Source: Entoloma clypeatum
Taxonomy: Eukaryota > Basidiomycota > Agaricomycetes > Agaricales > Entolomataceae
Direction: 5' to 3'
Length of the DNA stretch: 64,000 bases
NCBI GenBank assembly: GCA_963565915.1
Contig: OY751490.1
Span: 4,030,001-4,094,000, forward strand
Below are positions 1 through 10,706 of the stretch, one piece after another. Positions within the stretch are counted from its first letter, which is position 1; the number at the start of each line of letters is the position of its first letter. Position numbers and translations under genes: made by a program. A model generated the notes under the pieces. It made no database searches, had not been told where the DNA came from, and worked only from the letters and a program-made list of their open reading frames with translations.

Positions 1-1398
1 GATACATAAAGAGTTTGGATCGGAGAGAGTGGATGTGTTAAGTCGGATGGGAGCAGAGGCACGGAGAGAGTCAACGCAGTCCTCAGACCATGCTTCATGA
101 GGACCACTGCCTATTTTTTTGACTCAATCTCCTTATCTTTTTCCTTGGCTTGAGTGCCGACTTGGGCAGCCTTCCCTTTAGCCTTGGAAGCGGAGGAGGT
201 GGACTTGGGACAGTCCTTGACAGTGTGTCCGACGCTACCACAGAATAAGCAAAGGTTATTATTGAAACAATGTTTGCGTTCTTGATACGTCAGTTTGCCG
301 TCTTTGCCTAATTTACTGGAGAGGTCGGGTTTCAGAGCGGATGTGGAAGCGGAAGCAGTAGCGGGAGCAGAGGGTTTGGTTGATGATGTTTGTGCAGTGG
401 ATTGGTTCAGAGCGGATTGTTTCTTGTCAGACTTGGGAGTGGGTTTATCGGTTCTGGATTTCTCTCATTGACGTTCCCAGTAGCGAGCGTCAATAGTATG
501 AGCCACGGATCATAGGTCTGGTAAAGACTTGATCTTGGGTTGTTGGGAGAGGATGTCCTTGATCCAATCTGGAAGTTTGACGTAGTAGCGGCGTCAGAGG
601 GAGTTTTTATCCCAGTCAGTCTTGGTAGCAAGACATTGGAATTCAACATTGTACTTCAATATCTTTTGATTTTCCTTCATCCGTAGGTTGTCCAACTGTT
701 CTTCGGCTTTGCCCTGAGGGTCAATGGTACCAAACTCGGAGCAGAGAAGTCGGACGAAGTCAGGGAAAGAACCCCGCCAATTGGGTTCATTATTGTCAAG
801 AATGAAGGGTTCAAAGAATTTGAGGGCTGTGCCTCGGAAGTAAGACATAGCAAAGTTGACTTGGAATGTTCTGAGTCGAAGTTGTCATTGTCGGAGAAGT
901 AAAGTTTGCATTGTAAAATAAATGCGGAGAGTTTGCACAGATCAGATCCGTTGAAGGTATCCAGTTTGTTGGCATCCGACTTTTTCTTCTTTGTGTCACG
1001 ATGTTTCAGTTCTTTGGTCATGAGCAATATGGCTTTAGCTAGATTGGGTTCCTGATCTGGATTGGAATTGGAGTTGTCCAAATCTCCATGTAAACTAGCA
1101 TTGGAGGGAGGAGGATATCCTCCTGGAGGTCCGCCGAATAAGCCAGAATTTGGAGGTACAGAGGGTTCCGTTGGTGGGTTTGGAGGACTGGGGGGAAGTG
1201 GTGGAAGCTGATTGGAAGAAGGCGGAGGAGCAGATGGTCTGGGGGTAGGAGCGAATGATGATGCTATGGCTCCTTAAGGGGTAATGGTTACATTGTGTGT
1301 TCCTCGAAGGAAAGCAGAGCGTGGTGTGGATGATGAACGTTCTGCTGCTGCACGAGCAGTCCTAGTTGTTCGAACTGTATTACAGGTTTGAGACATGT
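1..1398 (-). pseudogene. Decayed Ty3/Gypsy gag (Gypsy-0 relic), 3' side cut by window edge
   Basis: Reading the minus strand gives a gag protein collinear with the intact gag at 17660-18817: proline-rich N-terminus, the block ending in KKKSDANKLDTFNGSD, a long helical capsid part, and one CCHC zinc knuckle (CLFCGSVGHTVKDC, about 215-265). The frame is broken by stops at 1274-1276 (TAA), 594-596, 510-512 and 465-467 (all TGA) and by a frameshift near 860-880. At 465 and 510 the intact homologue has arginine, so these look like CGA to TGA changes. Gag ends around 107-109 at AAA AAA TAG, and the pol leader continues in the -1 frame off the left edge. Non-functional. Confidence 0.88.
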
Positions 1399-1800
1399 GG
1401 GTAGAGGTTGTTGGATAAATCAAAGAATGGTGGTAGTTCTCAACATCGGAAAACATCATACGAGTCGGAGCGGAGTAGCGGAGGAGCGGATGCGATAAGT
1501 GCGACGTTGGCAGAAAGGACCTGGCTTCAACTTGTATGTTGCACCCCACTCTTTGACGTGGTCCTCAATTTTGGATTGGTGGATGTCGGATGAGCAGAAG
1601 AGCAGATGAGCAGATTGACAGAGAGAATGCCTAAAGGCAAGTAGAGGCAGATGTGAATGAGGTGTAATGTATGATATTTGAACTGAGGTTCTATGACAGG
1701 TTTGGTACACTATTTATAGTAAACTAGAATGATCAGTATTATCATAAGTGATGTGCAGATATCGGAGTTGAACATCAGAACATTCGGAGTACAGAGAGTA
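1399..1800 (-). repeat. Decayed LTR/leader of Gypsy-0 relic
   Basis: This stretch lies directly upstream of the relic gag and is patchily alignable to the Gypsy-1 LTR: the blocks around 1527-1560 (cttcaacttgtatgttgc) and 1676-1712 (gatatttgaactgagg, then ggtttggtacac) parallel the Gypsy-1 LTR at 18971-19010 and 19252-19285. A TATA-like TATAAAT lies at the equivalent place. Ends and target duplication are not recognisable. Confidence 0.5.
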
Positions 1801-1936
1801 AGAAATGAAAAGTGAACAACATATGTCTACTTGTAAGTATGGTTGAGATGTTACATTGTAGAAGTATAATCAATATAAATAGAATATTGTCGGAGTGGAT
1901 GTTGGATCGGATGAATTGTCAGAGTCGTCAGATAAG

Positions 1937-2611
1937 TCAGATGTGAATCATATGGTTATGACAATCATAGGAGATACCTATGCCATAAAGGTAATCCTCA
2001 AGTGACAAGTCAGGAACAGGATCAACACAATGATGATTGTATGTTTTAACAATCAACCCTCGAACCTTATCATAGATGAGATCATCATTGTAAAGAAGGG
2101 TTTCTATGGCAAAGTCATCCCAATCAGAAGATGGGAGGGCAGATAGAAGCATTAGGGCCTGAGTCGATGGAGAAATAGAGTGATGTGCACTGAGATGATC
2201 GAAGATCTTATCAAGATAATCAATCTTGGTTGCAGGCTGTCGCTTTATAGAAAGTTTGAAGGACAATGCAGCATGAATATCAGACAGAACTGTTGTATAA
2301 ACAGCTCATCCAAATCTATTCTTCAATTTGAACCAAGTCTCAGAAGACATATTTCTGGTGAGTTTGATCGACAGGTTGACATGAAGTCGAATATTGGCTA
2401 AAGCCATTTGATCCCTAATGTTCCATGCCTTGACTTTAGTTGCATGGGCTTTTCTTGTAAGGTCAGCAGACATCAAAGGTCGCTTTTCAGCACCATCAAT
2501 GATTCACCATAAATCCTGAGATCTAAGAAACAAACACATGGTGTTTGCCCACTCAGGATAGTTGATGCTGTCAAGAATGGGAACAGCAATCAAAGAAGTG
2601 ATTGAGGACAT
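1937..2611 (-). pseudogene. Decayed Ty1/Copia gag fragment
   Basis: Minus-strand reading from ATG at 2611 gives MSSITSLIAVPILDSINYPEW and then a UBN2/copia-gag-like helical protein (LSIKRQPATKIDYLDKIFDH, later VRGLIVKTYNHHCVDPVPD). The start resembles the N-terminus of Copia gags such as the one at 42572 (a target sentence followed by W and a helix). Two in-frame TGA stops lie at 2504-2506 and 2306-2308; frame is otherwise kept for about 225 codons. No protease, integrase or RT follows before the Gypsy relic, so this is a truncated remnant. The subfamily differs from the three other Copia elements in the window. Confidence 0.8.
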
Positions 2612-2739
2612 GTTTGTTTCTAAAAAGAAACAGTGGTCAGCAAATATTCAAGAGCAATTTAGACTGATAAGAGGTATTGTCTGAATCGTTTGTGATATAT
2701 GTCAGAGACAGTTATGTAATAGCCTCTTTAAGGTGTGAT

Positions 2740-3345
2740 CAAAAGGTCACAATGCTGTGTGTATTTTAAGATAGCGGCACTTCAATCTTTACAATACATG
2801 GGGTGGCTTGTCTACTCTCATTACTGTTATGTTCAAAAGGGGACGGTAAGTCCCTAGTCCAAGCTCTCCAGATGTTTCGTGGGCATGGTGCCCAGGGATC
2901 CTGGAGAGTCACAGTTTTAACAAGTGAAGAGAATGTAGATGGGGATGCATACTGCTTTCTGTTTTCCACATTTGCAAGTACAGACATGGTGTGCATGCTG
3001 TCTGTGTCACAATTGTGTGACCTTCACCTTCCAAATGTGTGGTGTGACCATGCAGTCCAGAGTACAGAGGTGACATCTGTGGAAACCATCATCATGCTGA
3101 ATGACGCGGATTTCATCATGTATATTATGATTCCACCGAATGAAGCCATAATGAAAGCAGCTGCAAGATCCTTTCATCTAGGAACAATTTTAGTCAGCAT
3201 CAAATCTGAGATTATGCAGCCAGAAAAAAAAAGGGAAAGTCCCTGGGGGAGCCCAAAGGGGCACTCACCAGGTACAGGGCGCAATAAATCAAGATTGATT
3301 GACGAAAAAGGTTCAAGGAACTAAAAAAGTTCCTAAAAGCCAAGA
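2740..3345. other. Unassigned stretch with one open frame
   Basis: The plus strand is open for 173 codons (2803-3324), but composition is not convincingly coding and I recognise no domain. It could be the LTR or leader side of the Copia relic that ends at 2611; no LTR ends or primer site were found. Confidence 0.25.
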
Positions 3346-3479
3346 TGCCTCATGTCAGCATATCAATGTTACTCAATTTGGTTAAAACCAAATGCCAGAC
3401 AGGATATGATACAGCATGAGAAATCTCAAATCTAGATTGCAGCCAAAAGAAGGTGCAGATCCAAGAAACATCAGCAAAC

Positions 3480-3660
3480 CAGACCTGTGCTAGGTAGCAC
3501 TTGATAGCACTACATAGTGGTATAACACTGTAGCATACATTATTTTGTTTGTAGCACTACAGAGTTGCATACTCATGCTACACAGTGCTACAGAGTCACA
3601 TACTCATGCTATGTAGCACTCTACAGCACTTTGCTACAAAGCACTCCATAGCACTGGGCC
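3480..3660. repeat. Degenerate word repeat built on tagcact
   Basis: About 180 bp are made of variants of tagcact / agtgcta / catactcatgct in both orientations (for example gtagcactacagagttgc, catgctacacagtgctac). Units are irregular in spacing, so this is a decayed simple array and not a CRISPR. Confidence 0.6.
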
Positions 3661-4630
3661 TAGCAAGGCATATCTTATATACCATTAGCATTGGTCTCTT
3701 GCTATCACTAATCTCACAAAGCATAAACCCAAAGAGAAATGACTGAACCAATTAACCAATTCATTGTAGGATATACATAATTACACAATTAAGAACATAT
3801 GATATACCTCCTGCCCCCGTCTTTGCACCTCCCCGTCCCCCCCTTCCCTTCGCGTGTGCCCCCACACACAACCACCTGTCTGTCCCTCAGCCTTCATCCA
3901 TGCTCTGACCTGCATCCCATACGCCCCTCGTCTGCGCTTCGTGCACCAGTGCATCCCACCCATGTTTGTGTCCTGTGTCCCTGTTCTCGCGTCTCCCGCT
4001 GTTGCTCGGGTGTCTCACTGTTCCTTTGTGTCTCCCGGCATTTCTCATGTGAGTGGTCTGACGTGACACAGATGGTGTGGTGCTCACCTATACGGGGCGT
4101 CCTTGGCCCTCATGTGAACGAAGGGAGGGGCTGTTTTCAGGTGTTGCATGGGCCGGTCTGCGTCTTGTGTCGTCTCATGTCCCTCAGCTGTCATCCGGAA
4201 GGGTGGAAGATGGTGAAAAGAGCGAAAATGCATGTACTTACCCTAGGTACAGATCACCATCTTAACCCCTCAGCATGGTCAGGGCACCTATATACAACCA
4301 TTCTATAGTACTAATAGGTCTCCAAGCATCAGTAGTACGAGGTGTGCAATGCTTTGATTAGGTGGAAAGGTGTGGAAGATGAGGTGCACATCAAAAACAC
4401 ATATTCCCCACCTAGCATTAGTATCTCATGGCAGAGACACTCATCCAAATTCTTATCCCTCTTGTAAAAACACTTTTTTTAGTGATAGGATAAAATATAC
4501 TAGAGTGATTTTCAAAAAACTCCAAACTGACGGAGATGGGTTTTGGAAATTGGTGTATTACTATATTGGGTATGTTATGTAATATGATTAGATAGTGATT
4601 TCAATTATCTATTGATCAAACTGACACGCA
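3661..4630. other. No recognisable gene; strand-asymmetric C-rich block
   Basis: 3810-4060 is strongly C/T-rich on the plus strand and therefore leaves a long proline/serine/cysteine-rich open frame (3799-4308), which I treat as a composition effect. No terminal repeats or domains seen. Confidence 0.3.
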
Positions 4631-4639
4631 ACATGCTCA

Positions 4640-6040
4640 GGAATCCGGTGATGTGATTTGTACTTCCTGGAGCTGAATGCACGAACTTGTAACTGAGCTT
4701 CTTTGACAGATAACCCTGCACACATGATGTTCCCACTTTTGAATGGTTGCGAGTTCAACAGATTTCAATGCCTTCAGGAGATTTTCCTGAAGAGTCTTGA
4801 ACGTGTAATCACAATGTTCCCGCAGCCATCACTTGACGGCACCCCAGAAAAACTCAATAAAGTTGAGCTCACAATGGAATTGGGGCAAGAAGATGCACAA
4901 ATGTCCTGCCTCCATGAATCAGCATCAGCATCACATCCATCTTTGCATCCTATTTTGAGGCCTGGTTTCCACAAACCTCGTTCAAGCAACACTTGCTTCA
5001 TACCTTTTGGCAGATTGGGGAATTCAGGGTGATCAGCAGAAAAGATCATTTCTTGGTTGACTCATTCTTCATTTTGATGAATAAACCAACCATTACAGAG
5101 GCAGGCTTGCTTTCCACCTGGTTTGAAATTTGGCTGACAAGAAGAGCATCTTCGGCATATAGAATGTCCTTGAGAGTTATCATCCATGATCAGTGCCTGA
5201 TAACCTGCACCATGTGCCCGTTCAAATGCTGGAATGATCTTTTCTTTCAGCTGTATTTTTTAATGTCAATATATCATTAACTTCATGCATGAAATTTCCC
5301 CTCACCTGTTTGATAAAGAGCTCCCCCATCTAATAACTGTCATAATTTTTGCCATATTCCAATGTTTGACCTCCTTCTTCCAACAACCCAATCGTTGAGC
5401 AGAAGACTTCTGAGTGGTGCATTCCATGCCTGACACCCTTCTTTTTCAATGCATGTTCACCCTGTATCACCCAACTCTTCTTCTTTCTGTCGTTTGCTTG
5501 CACCATCATCTTGTCATGTGCACACAGGACAAGTCTTTGCTTGACAAAGTTGGATGGCTTGACAAGCTCCTTCACAACATCCCCCACCACAAATTCCACA
5601 AGCCGCCATTGGTATTCCTTCATTTTTGGCAGATAATCTTCCTGACAATATTTGACAACATTATCACACTCATGTCCATCGTAATATAAGGCCTTTTTGT
5701 GCTCCACATATCGAAATCCTTCCTGGTGCAACCACCGACATGCAGTTTGCAGGCTGACTCCCTTCCCAACTCACACCTGAATCCAAGGGAAAAGCTCAGT
5801 TTCCATGTACTCTTTTAACCCACAGGGCATTTCATTATCAACAATGTGCTCCAGGTATTTCTTCGCTGCCTCCGGTACCATTTTCTGTTTACTGAATTGC
5901 GACAACTTCACAGGATTGATTGCCCATTTGTTGGATCAAACATATGAATGCAAGACAATGAGGCTTGAGTGGAGGTGGGGCCTGAATTCAAAATCCATTG
6001 TGAATTGGGTCGCCAGCAGCAGCATTGCTGGTTTGTGACT
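4640..6040 (-). pseudogene. Relic of a DDE-superfamily transposase-like protein
   Basis: Minus-strand pieces in several frames line up as one protein. In order they are an N-terminal helical part (KMVPEAAKKYLEHIVDNEMP, about 5870), the block WLHQEGFRYVEHKKALYYDG (5730-5680), a middle part with LVLCAHDKMMVQAN, then QALIMDDNSQGH (5190) and AGHLCIFLPQFHCELNFIEF (4905-4850). DDNSQGH and the final CELNFIEFFW block resemble the second Asp and the terminal Glu region of Tc1/IS630-like DDE enzymes. TGA stops lie at 5771-5773 and 4829-4831, and paired frameshifts near 5140-5160. From family knowledge this large DDE group is common in Agaricomycetes. I found no terminal inverted repeats. Confidence 0.72.
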
Positions 6041-6044
6041 AGTG

Positions 6045-6280
6045 TTCAAAGGTTCAGTCTACATAGACCTGAACTGGACTGAACTGAACTGAAAAATAGA
6101 CCACATTGGACTGAACCGCAGTCTAAGGTCTATACGTTTTAGAAAATTTAGACTGCAGTTCAGTCTAGATTTTTTTTTTGACTTACAGTAGACCGCAAAA
6201 AGACCAGTCTAAACAGGTCTAGACTGGTCTTTTTACCCTTTGGGATACACCTCCAACCCCCCCCCCCCCCCCCCCTAATA
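6045..6280. repeat. Word-repeat array (gtctagactggtct type) ending in a 19-C run
   Basis: Dozens of overlapping variants of agaccagtctagactg and gaactgaactgaac occur in both orientations between 6055 and 6235, giving many small palindromes. It ends in an uninterrupted run of 19 C at 6257-6275. Confidence 0.6.
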
Positions 6281-6299
6281 TTCTACAATTTTTGGAGAT

Positions 6300-7430
6300 T
6301 TTTCATGCACCATGATGAACAGCTGTTTGTTGTCAGCTGGGTGGTTGAGGAGGGAGCCTGGGAATGAGGACAGAGGGCCAAAGATCATCATGGTATGTCC
6401 AAACACTGTCCAGACCACCATGTCCATCCACAGGGCAACAGGGATGTCCACTGTTTATGCTTTTGCCCAGCACTGCAATCACTTTAATGTGAAGTGCTTC
6501 AAAATATATACAAGATGTTTGAACAACAAGTTGGTTTCAGGGCGAGTAAGGTGGGGACTTGGATGCAGGTAGGGATGAGGACTTAACATCAACTCGCCGT
6601 TGTGTTATCAGTATTTGGGAGTAGAGATTGAGATGATGGTGATCACAACTTCATGTGATGGTCCACTCAGACTTGTGGTGACCTCAGGCTGTCCACTGGC
6701 AAATGGCCTGGCAGGTCTGTGATCCCAATGTCTCCAATTGGATCAAGTTCAACTCAGAATGTCAGAATCAGCTTGGGTGCTCTTGGAACTTGGAAGCTGC
6801 TGCCAAAAAACGTCAGCCGGCAGCAAAGCTTTGTGTGTGGTGATGCATGACTGCAGGACATCCTGGCCTGTTGTATGTGAACCTCATGACAGGGTTCTCA
6901 AGCACCTCATACATGTCACCCACCACAATGAACAGCTGCTCGCCTTCTCTGTCAACTCCCAGATGGTCAGGGTGGTTGAGGGAGGAGCATGGGATGGAGA
7001 AGTCCAGAACAGCAATCCTGGGGCCAATAACAATGATAGAGGGTCCCCCGTCGCCTGATATCTATGATATTACACATCCTGCAGTCCTTATTCAAATATC
7101 ATGTCATGTACAGTTTGCTTAGTATACATCCATAGGTCCATAGGGCCTCTGATATATTTATTTTCCCACATTTCACAAATGTTGAAGATCCTGTTCATGC
7201 CAAGCCCCATTGGACTAACATTGGCCTGAAAGATGTGTTTGAATTCTGGGACGGAGAACTTGAGGTTGTTGACCTGAAAGTCTATGGAGAAAGAGCCAAC
7301 ACTGTGACACGGAGAAGGCCTGTCTGATGTGAGTCCAAGCGGAATCTGCTCGGACGGGCAGAATCCAAGTGGAGTCTGAGTGGATTCTGAGCACACAAAA
7401 AACCTTCTGAAATTCCGCTTGGAGTCCAAG
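6300..7430 (-). pseudogene. Unrecognised coding relic, two degenerate copies of one segment
   Basis: The minus strand reads GPSIIVIGPRIAVLDFSIPC followed by NHPDHLGVDREGEQLFIVVG around 7030-6900, with an upstream part containing RGPMDLWMYTKQTVHDMIFE (7160-7090). A second, more decayed copy lies at about 6400-6310 (MMIFGPLSSFPGSLLNHP, then QLFIMVHE), matching the pattern GP, LNHP, QLFI, V. The reading needs several frame changes and passes a TAA at about 7083. I do not recognise the family; the two copies supporting one reading argue that it was once translated. Confidence 0.45.
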
Positions 7431-7500
7431 TGGATTCCGAGTAGACTCCAAGCAGAATCTGGTCATCCAAACAAATCTGCTTGATTCTGCCCGGATTTTG
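7320..7500. repeat. Word-repeat array of gattctgctcgg / gagtccaagtgg
   Basis: Irregular head-to-head and head-to-tail copies of a 12-16 bp word (cggaatctgctcgg, gagtccaagtggattcc, gcagaatctggt). The same word family reappears at 8878-8945. Confidence 0.55.
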
Positions 7501-7601
7501 AATGTCTGATTTTTTGAACTCTATTTAGTAATATCCATTTCATTCTATTCTTATTCACTCATTTTACTGACTTTAGACTTGTTTTCAGTCAATTTAATTG
7601 T

Positions 7602-7691
7602 ATTCAAATTTCTCATGACCAGACTGTGATTGGGCGCTGGAATATAAATTGAGGTTTTAAAAAAAAAAAAAAAAAAATTCAAATTTCTCAT
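7602..7691 (+). mobile_element. Minute poly(A) retroinsertion with 15-bp target duplication
   Basis: The direct repeat ATTCAAATTTCTCAT occurs at 7602-7616 and 7677-7691. Between the copies lie 42 bp of unique sequence (starting gaccagactgtgattgggcg) and an A-tract (7659-7677, its last A shared with the repeat). Exact long target duplication plus a 3' poly(A) is the signature of target-primed reverse transcription, so this is a severely 5'-truncated non-LTR or processed-RNA insertion. The source transcript is not identified. Confidence 0.75.
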
Positions 7692-8135
7692 ACAATACAA
7701 ACTAAATAACTTATTTTGTAACTTATTTTTTCGGTGGGGATGAGGGTTGTACTTGGGGTAAAGGTGCTGTCACGCAATATATTCATTTAAATATACAAAA
7801 AATTAATTAATAGCAAAATATGACCCCCCACATAAAGGCAGGGGATGGAAAGCCTTGGGGGAGGGGCGTGTCACAGGGCAGCACCCATTTCAGGAATGGG
7901 CAGTACGAAGCAGGTGTTGGGAGTACGCGGCAGATCACAAAAAAACCACCCCCGCATAAGGCAGGGGAGTATGCAACAGAGGTACGACACGGGACTAGGC
8001 ACCCGAGGGGCCATGGGGGAAAGAGGAGGCGGACGTGAGGTGGTGCGTGCCCTGATGACATGGCGGCAAGAGGCGGCACACTGCCATTCCAGGGTATGGA
8101 GGTGGGTTAGTAGGTGGTAACGTGGCACACAGGTG
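7692..8135. other. No gene recognised
   Basis: GC-rich, purine-skewed sequence with two loosely similar segments (around 7820-7850 and 7950-7975, each with ca-cataaggcagggga). I see no coding signal or terminal repeats. Confidence 0.3.
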
Positions 8136-8140
8136 CTGGC

Positions 8141-8698
8141 TGTTACACTTTTTCACCCTCTTCCTATGCGCCTTCACACAACCCCTCGACCCTCGATCCT
8201 TATCAAACCCCGTTTCACTTCACTCTGATGACCCTGGGACACGTGTCCCCTCTATCAGCGCTACGACTCATGCTGACTCGGACTATTCCTCTTTTAGCTA
8301 CATTTTCACTTGTTATCTCTGACTCATGGCCTCGAGGCCTTATCTCTGACTCCTATGCCACAGCCTCCTTGAAACATCTATCTAACCAATGGCCTATTTA
8401 GCTCCTACGCAGCACATACTTATTTATAGTCATAGGATAATGTATATAAGACCTGTAACCTTAGAGTAGAGGTCCTCAGCTTGACCTAGGCATACAACAA
8501 CGCTTACTTGTCTATTCTTCGAACACTCTCAACTAAGTGCCTTGCGAGGACTTAGCTCTGCCAGACCCCAAACCGAGTTGTCCTTCTGAGGAACTCGCTG
8601 ATCTTGACCAAGTCGTTCTACTGAGGGACTTGTGTGTGGAAACAGTACAAACCCACGTGACTAGGACCTTGTACCAATTGTAGGCTATTGCCGCAACA
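8141..8698. mobile_element. Solo LTR (558 bp)
   Basis: Begins TGTTACACTTT and ends GCCGCAACA, so the ends are TGTT...AACA. It is flanked by the 5-bp direct repeat CTGGC (8136-8140 and 8699-8703), and no internal region is present. TATATAAG at about 8434-8441 suits a plus-orientation promoter. The sequence is not obviously the LTR of any full element in this window. The 5-bp duplication fits Gypsy or Copia. It was left by LTR-LTR recombination. Confidence 0.85.
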
Positions 8699-8703
8699 CT
8701 GGC

Positions 8704-9424
8704 GTTGTGGGCCCCAGGAGTGGATATGGGGGTCACTGCAGTGAGTTGGGCTTACTGGGTGCCAATTTGTCAGCTATTGGTGGCTGATGGTGATGGCGAG
8801 GGGCAACACTGTCATCACTCAGGTTGAGGGAGAGGGCAGAGGAGGTGGGTGCACACCTGGAGTACCCGTTGACCTCCAAAAATTCCAGGCAGAATCCATG
8901 CAGAATCTGAGTGGAATAGTGGATTCTGCTCGGATTCTGCTGGAGGACGTGGGGGAGTGTAAAGAGCTCATGTGCAGCACGATTGTGGCACCGTTGCACC
9001 CCCACCAACACCTATGACCCCTGCCAGCAATTCCCATGCCCCCACTGTTGGTGTGCAACCACCAATGCCCATGCCCCTGCCTTCAATGCCCACATCCCAC
9101 CATTAGCCCACACCCCAGTTGTCAATGGTCACGGCCCCCATTTGCCTTCAACCCACCCCCAGTATCAATGGCAACACCTGCACCGTCACCGTCAACCCTT
9201 GCTGTGACCCACCTGATGATGTCATATCAAGGGCTTAACAGTGCAACCCATGCACCTTCCCCTAGCACCCATCTCACCCACCCACTGCTCCCACATATCC
9301 ACTGCCAAATGGGGTGGGTTTTGAACCATATTTTCCCACCCTGCCCACAGGCCTCATATCCTGGTCACACTGTGGGCAATGCCACACCCCCCAAACACGA
9401 TGCTGCATGTGCGCCAGTTCAGGC
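8704..9424. other. No gene recognised; contains a short word array
   Basis: 8878-8945 repeats the gcagaatctgagtgg / gattctgctcgg word seen at 7320-7500. 9000-9240 is C/A-rich (cacc and ccca runs). Open frames here look compositional. Confidence 0.35.
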
Positions 9425-9426
9425 TA

Positions 9427-9698
9427 CTGTAGCATTTCAATCAATTCATCAGGCCTGTGACATGTGACACGGTGCAACAAAATTTTGATTTTGTTGCGGC
9501 CAAAATTTCCGTGATGTCGACTCAAGTGACCGATCTTCATCATTTTTGGTGCCATTTTTGGCAATTTCTCTGTGCCATTTTTGGAAATCCCGCGTGCCAA
9601 ATTCATCGCTGGGCTCAGGGAAGCATGACAAATGTGACATTCTGGTGTTTTCAAGAGCCCTGTTACGCGTGACCGACAGATTGATTGAAATGCTACAG
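9427..9698. mobile_element. MITE, Tc1/mariner type (272 bp)
   Basis: Perfect 19-bp terminal inverted repeats (CTGTAGCATTTCAATCAAT and its complement) flanked by TA on both sides (9425-9426 and 9699-9700). No coding capacity. TA duplication and size fit a Tc1/mariner-derived MITE. The ends differ from those of the Tc1-like elements at 10469 and 35222, so a third transposase family is implied. Confidence 0.85.
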
Positions 9699-9700
9699 TA

Positions 9701-10466
9701 TTTTGTAGATTTAGATTCTTTTTTGGAAGAATAATTTATTTTATTTTATTTTTTGAAATTTGATGCAAAGCTGTGGCAGCATCACTCCACACTCAACCTC
9801 CATGATGTGTGGCCATTGCAGGTTTTGCATGATCCATGGAAGAACAGGTTTTTTAAAAGGTTTTTTTTTCATGTTTTTCTTCCGGAGAAATATAAAACCA
9901 TGAGGAAGAGGAAGTATGACAAAGATGCTGAGACACCATCTATTTCTAGAGAAGAGATCCTGACAGACGATCTCCTGTGAATGAACCTTAACAGAACGCA
10001 TCAGTAATTGGATGTTGATTGGATGCCAAAAACGACAAGGGTGTGACCTCACAGCGCTGACAAGGTCCCCAGTGTTCCGGATACAGCCTCAAGATGGCCC
10101 AGAGCTGGGGAATGACTGGGACAATATAATCAGAGGCTCTGATATATCAGGGTGTTTGATATATCAGAGCTATAAGTACAGCTGCAGATGTATCATGGTT
10201 CACCTGCCAGTACAGGTTTTGATATATCAGTTCTACTGACTAGGTTGGATCACCGCTGAGCATGATAGATTGTATGCCAAAAAAGTTGGTGGGAACCACC
10301 TGGAAAGACCAACTTCTTGTAAACTCAAACTCGGAAGCAATCAACAGTTGACTCAGTTCTTGAGTGATCTTGAACCCACCGCCGCTGCCACCACTTCTGC
10401 ATATCATTCACTGTGTCCATGCCAGGTCCAACCGAAAGAGCTTGTCAAGAGCTTTCTGTAGATATA
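9701..10466. other. No gene recognised; holds a perfect 14-bp hairpin
   Basis: 10136-10149 (GCTCTGATATATCA) pairs perfectly with 10157-10170 around a 7-nt loop. Two further gatatatcag copies follow near 10215. The rest shows no domain or repeat structure that I can name. Confidence 0.35.
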
Positions 10467-10468
10467 TA

Positions 10469-10681
10469 CAGTGCCTCACAAAACTGATTCAATGTTTGCT
10501 ACTTTGTGAATACCTTCAAAATAACTTTGCAAATAATGCCAATCAAAAGAAGGTATGGTACCTGGTTAAAAGCCCTGCTTCAGGACTCTCGGAATCTGCA
10601 ATAATTATGTAATTCCCATAAAAATGATCAATATATGATCAAATTACTCCAGGGACTCATTGAATCAGTTTTGTGAGTATG
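10469..10681. repeat. 213-bp terminal repeat of the decayed Tc1-like element (MITE-like)
   Basis: Flanked by TA (10467-10468 and 10682-10683). Outer end CAGTGCCTCACAAAACTGAT, inner end complementary (ATTGAATCAGTTTTGTGAG), so the segment has its own inverted ends. It stops 25 bp from the transposase stop codon, the same spacing (27 bp) as in the intact relative at 36603-36629, and its length (213 bp) equals that element's terminal repeat (214 bp). A diverged free-standing copy lies at 20400-20610 in opposite orientation. Confidence 0.75.
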
Positions 10682-10706
10682 TACAATAAATACAGTATTT
10701 TATACT

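Noticed and set aside
3480..3660. CRISPR-like array
   Set aside because: Repeat units are short, irregular and in both orientations, and the organism is eukaryotic.
3799..4308. Plus-strand open frame of 169 codons rich in Pro, Cys and Ser
   Set aside because: Explained by a C/T-rich block; the opposite strand and another frame are open too, and no motif is recognisable.
10469..10681. Independent MITE that happened to land beside the Tc1-like transposase
   Set aside because: Length and distance to the stop codon equal those of the terminal repeat in the intact relative, so it is better read as that element's own terminal repeat.
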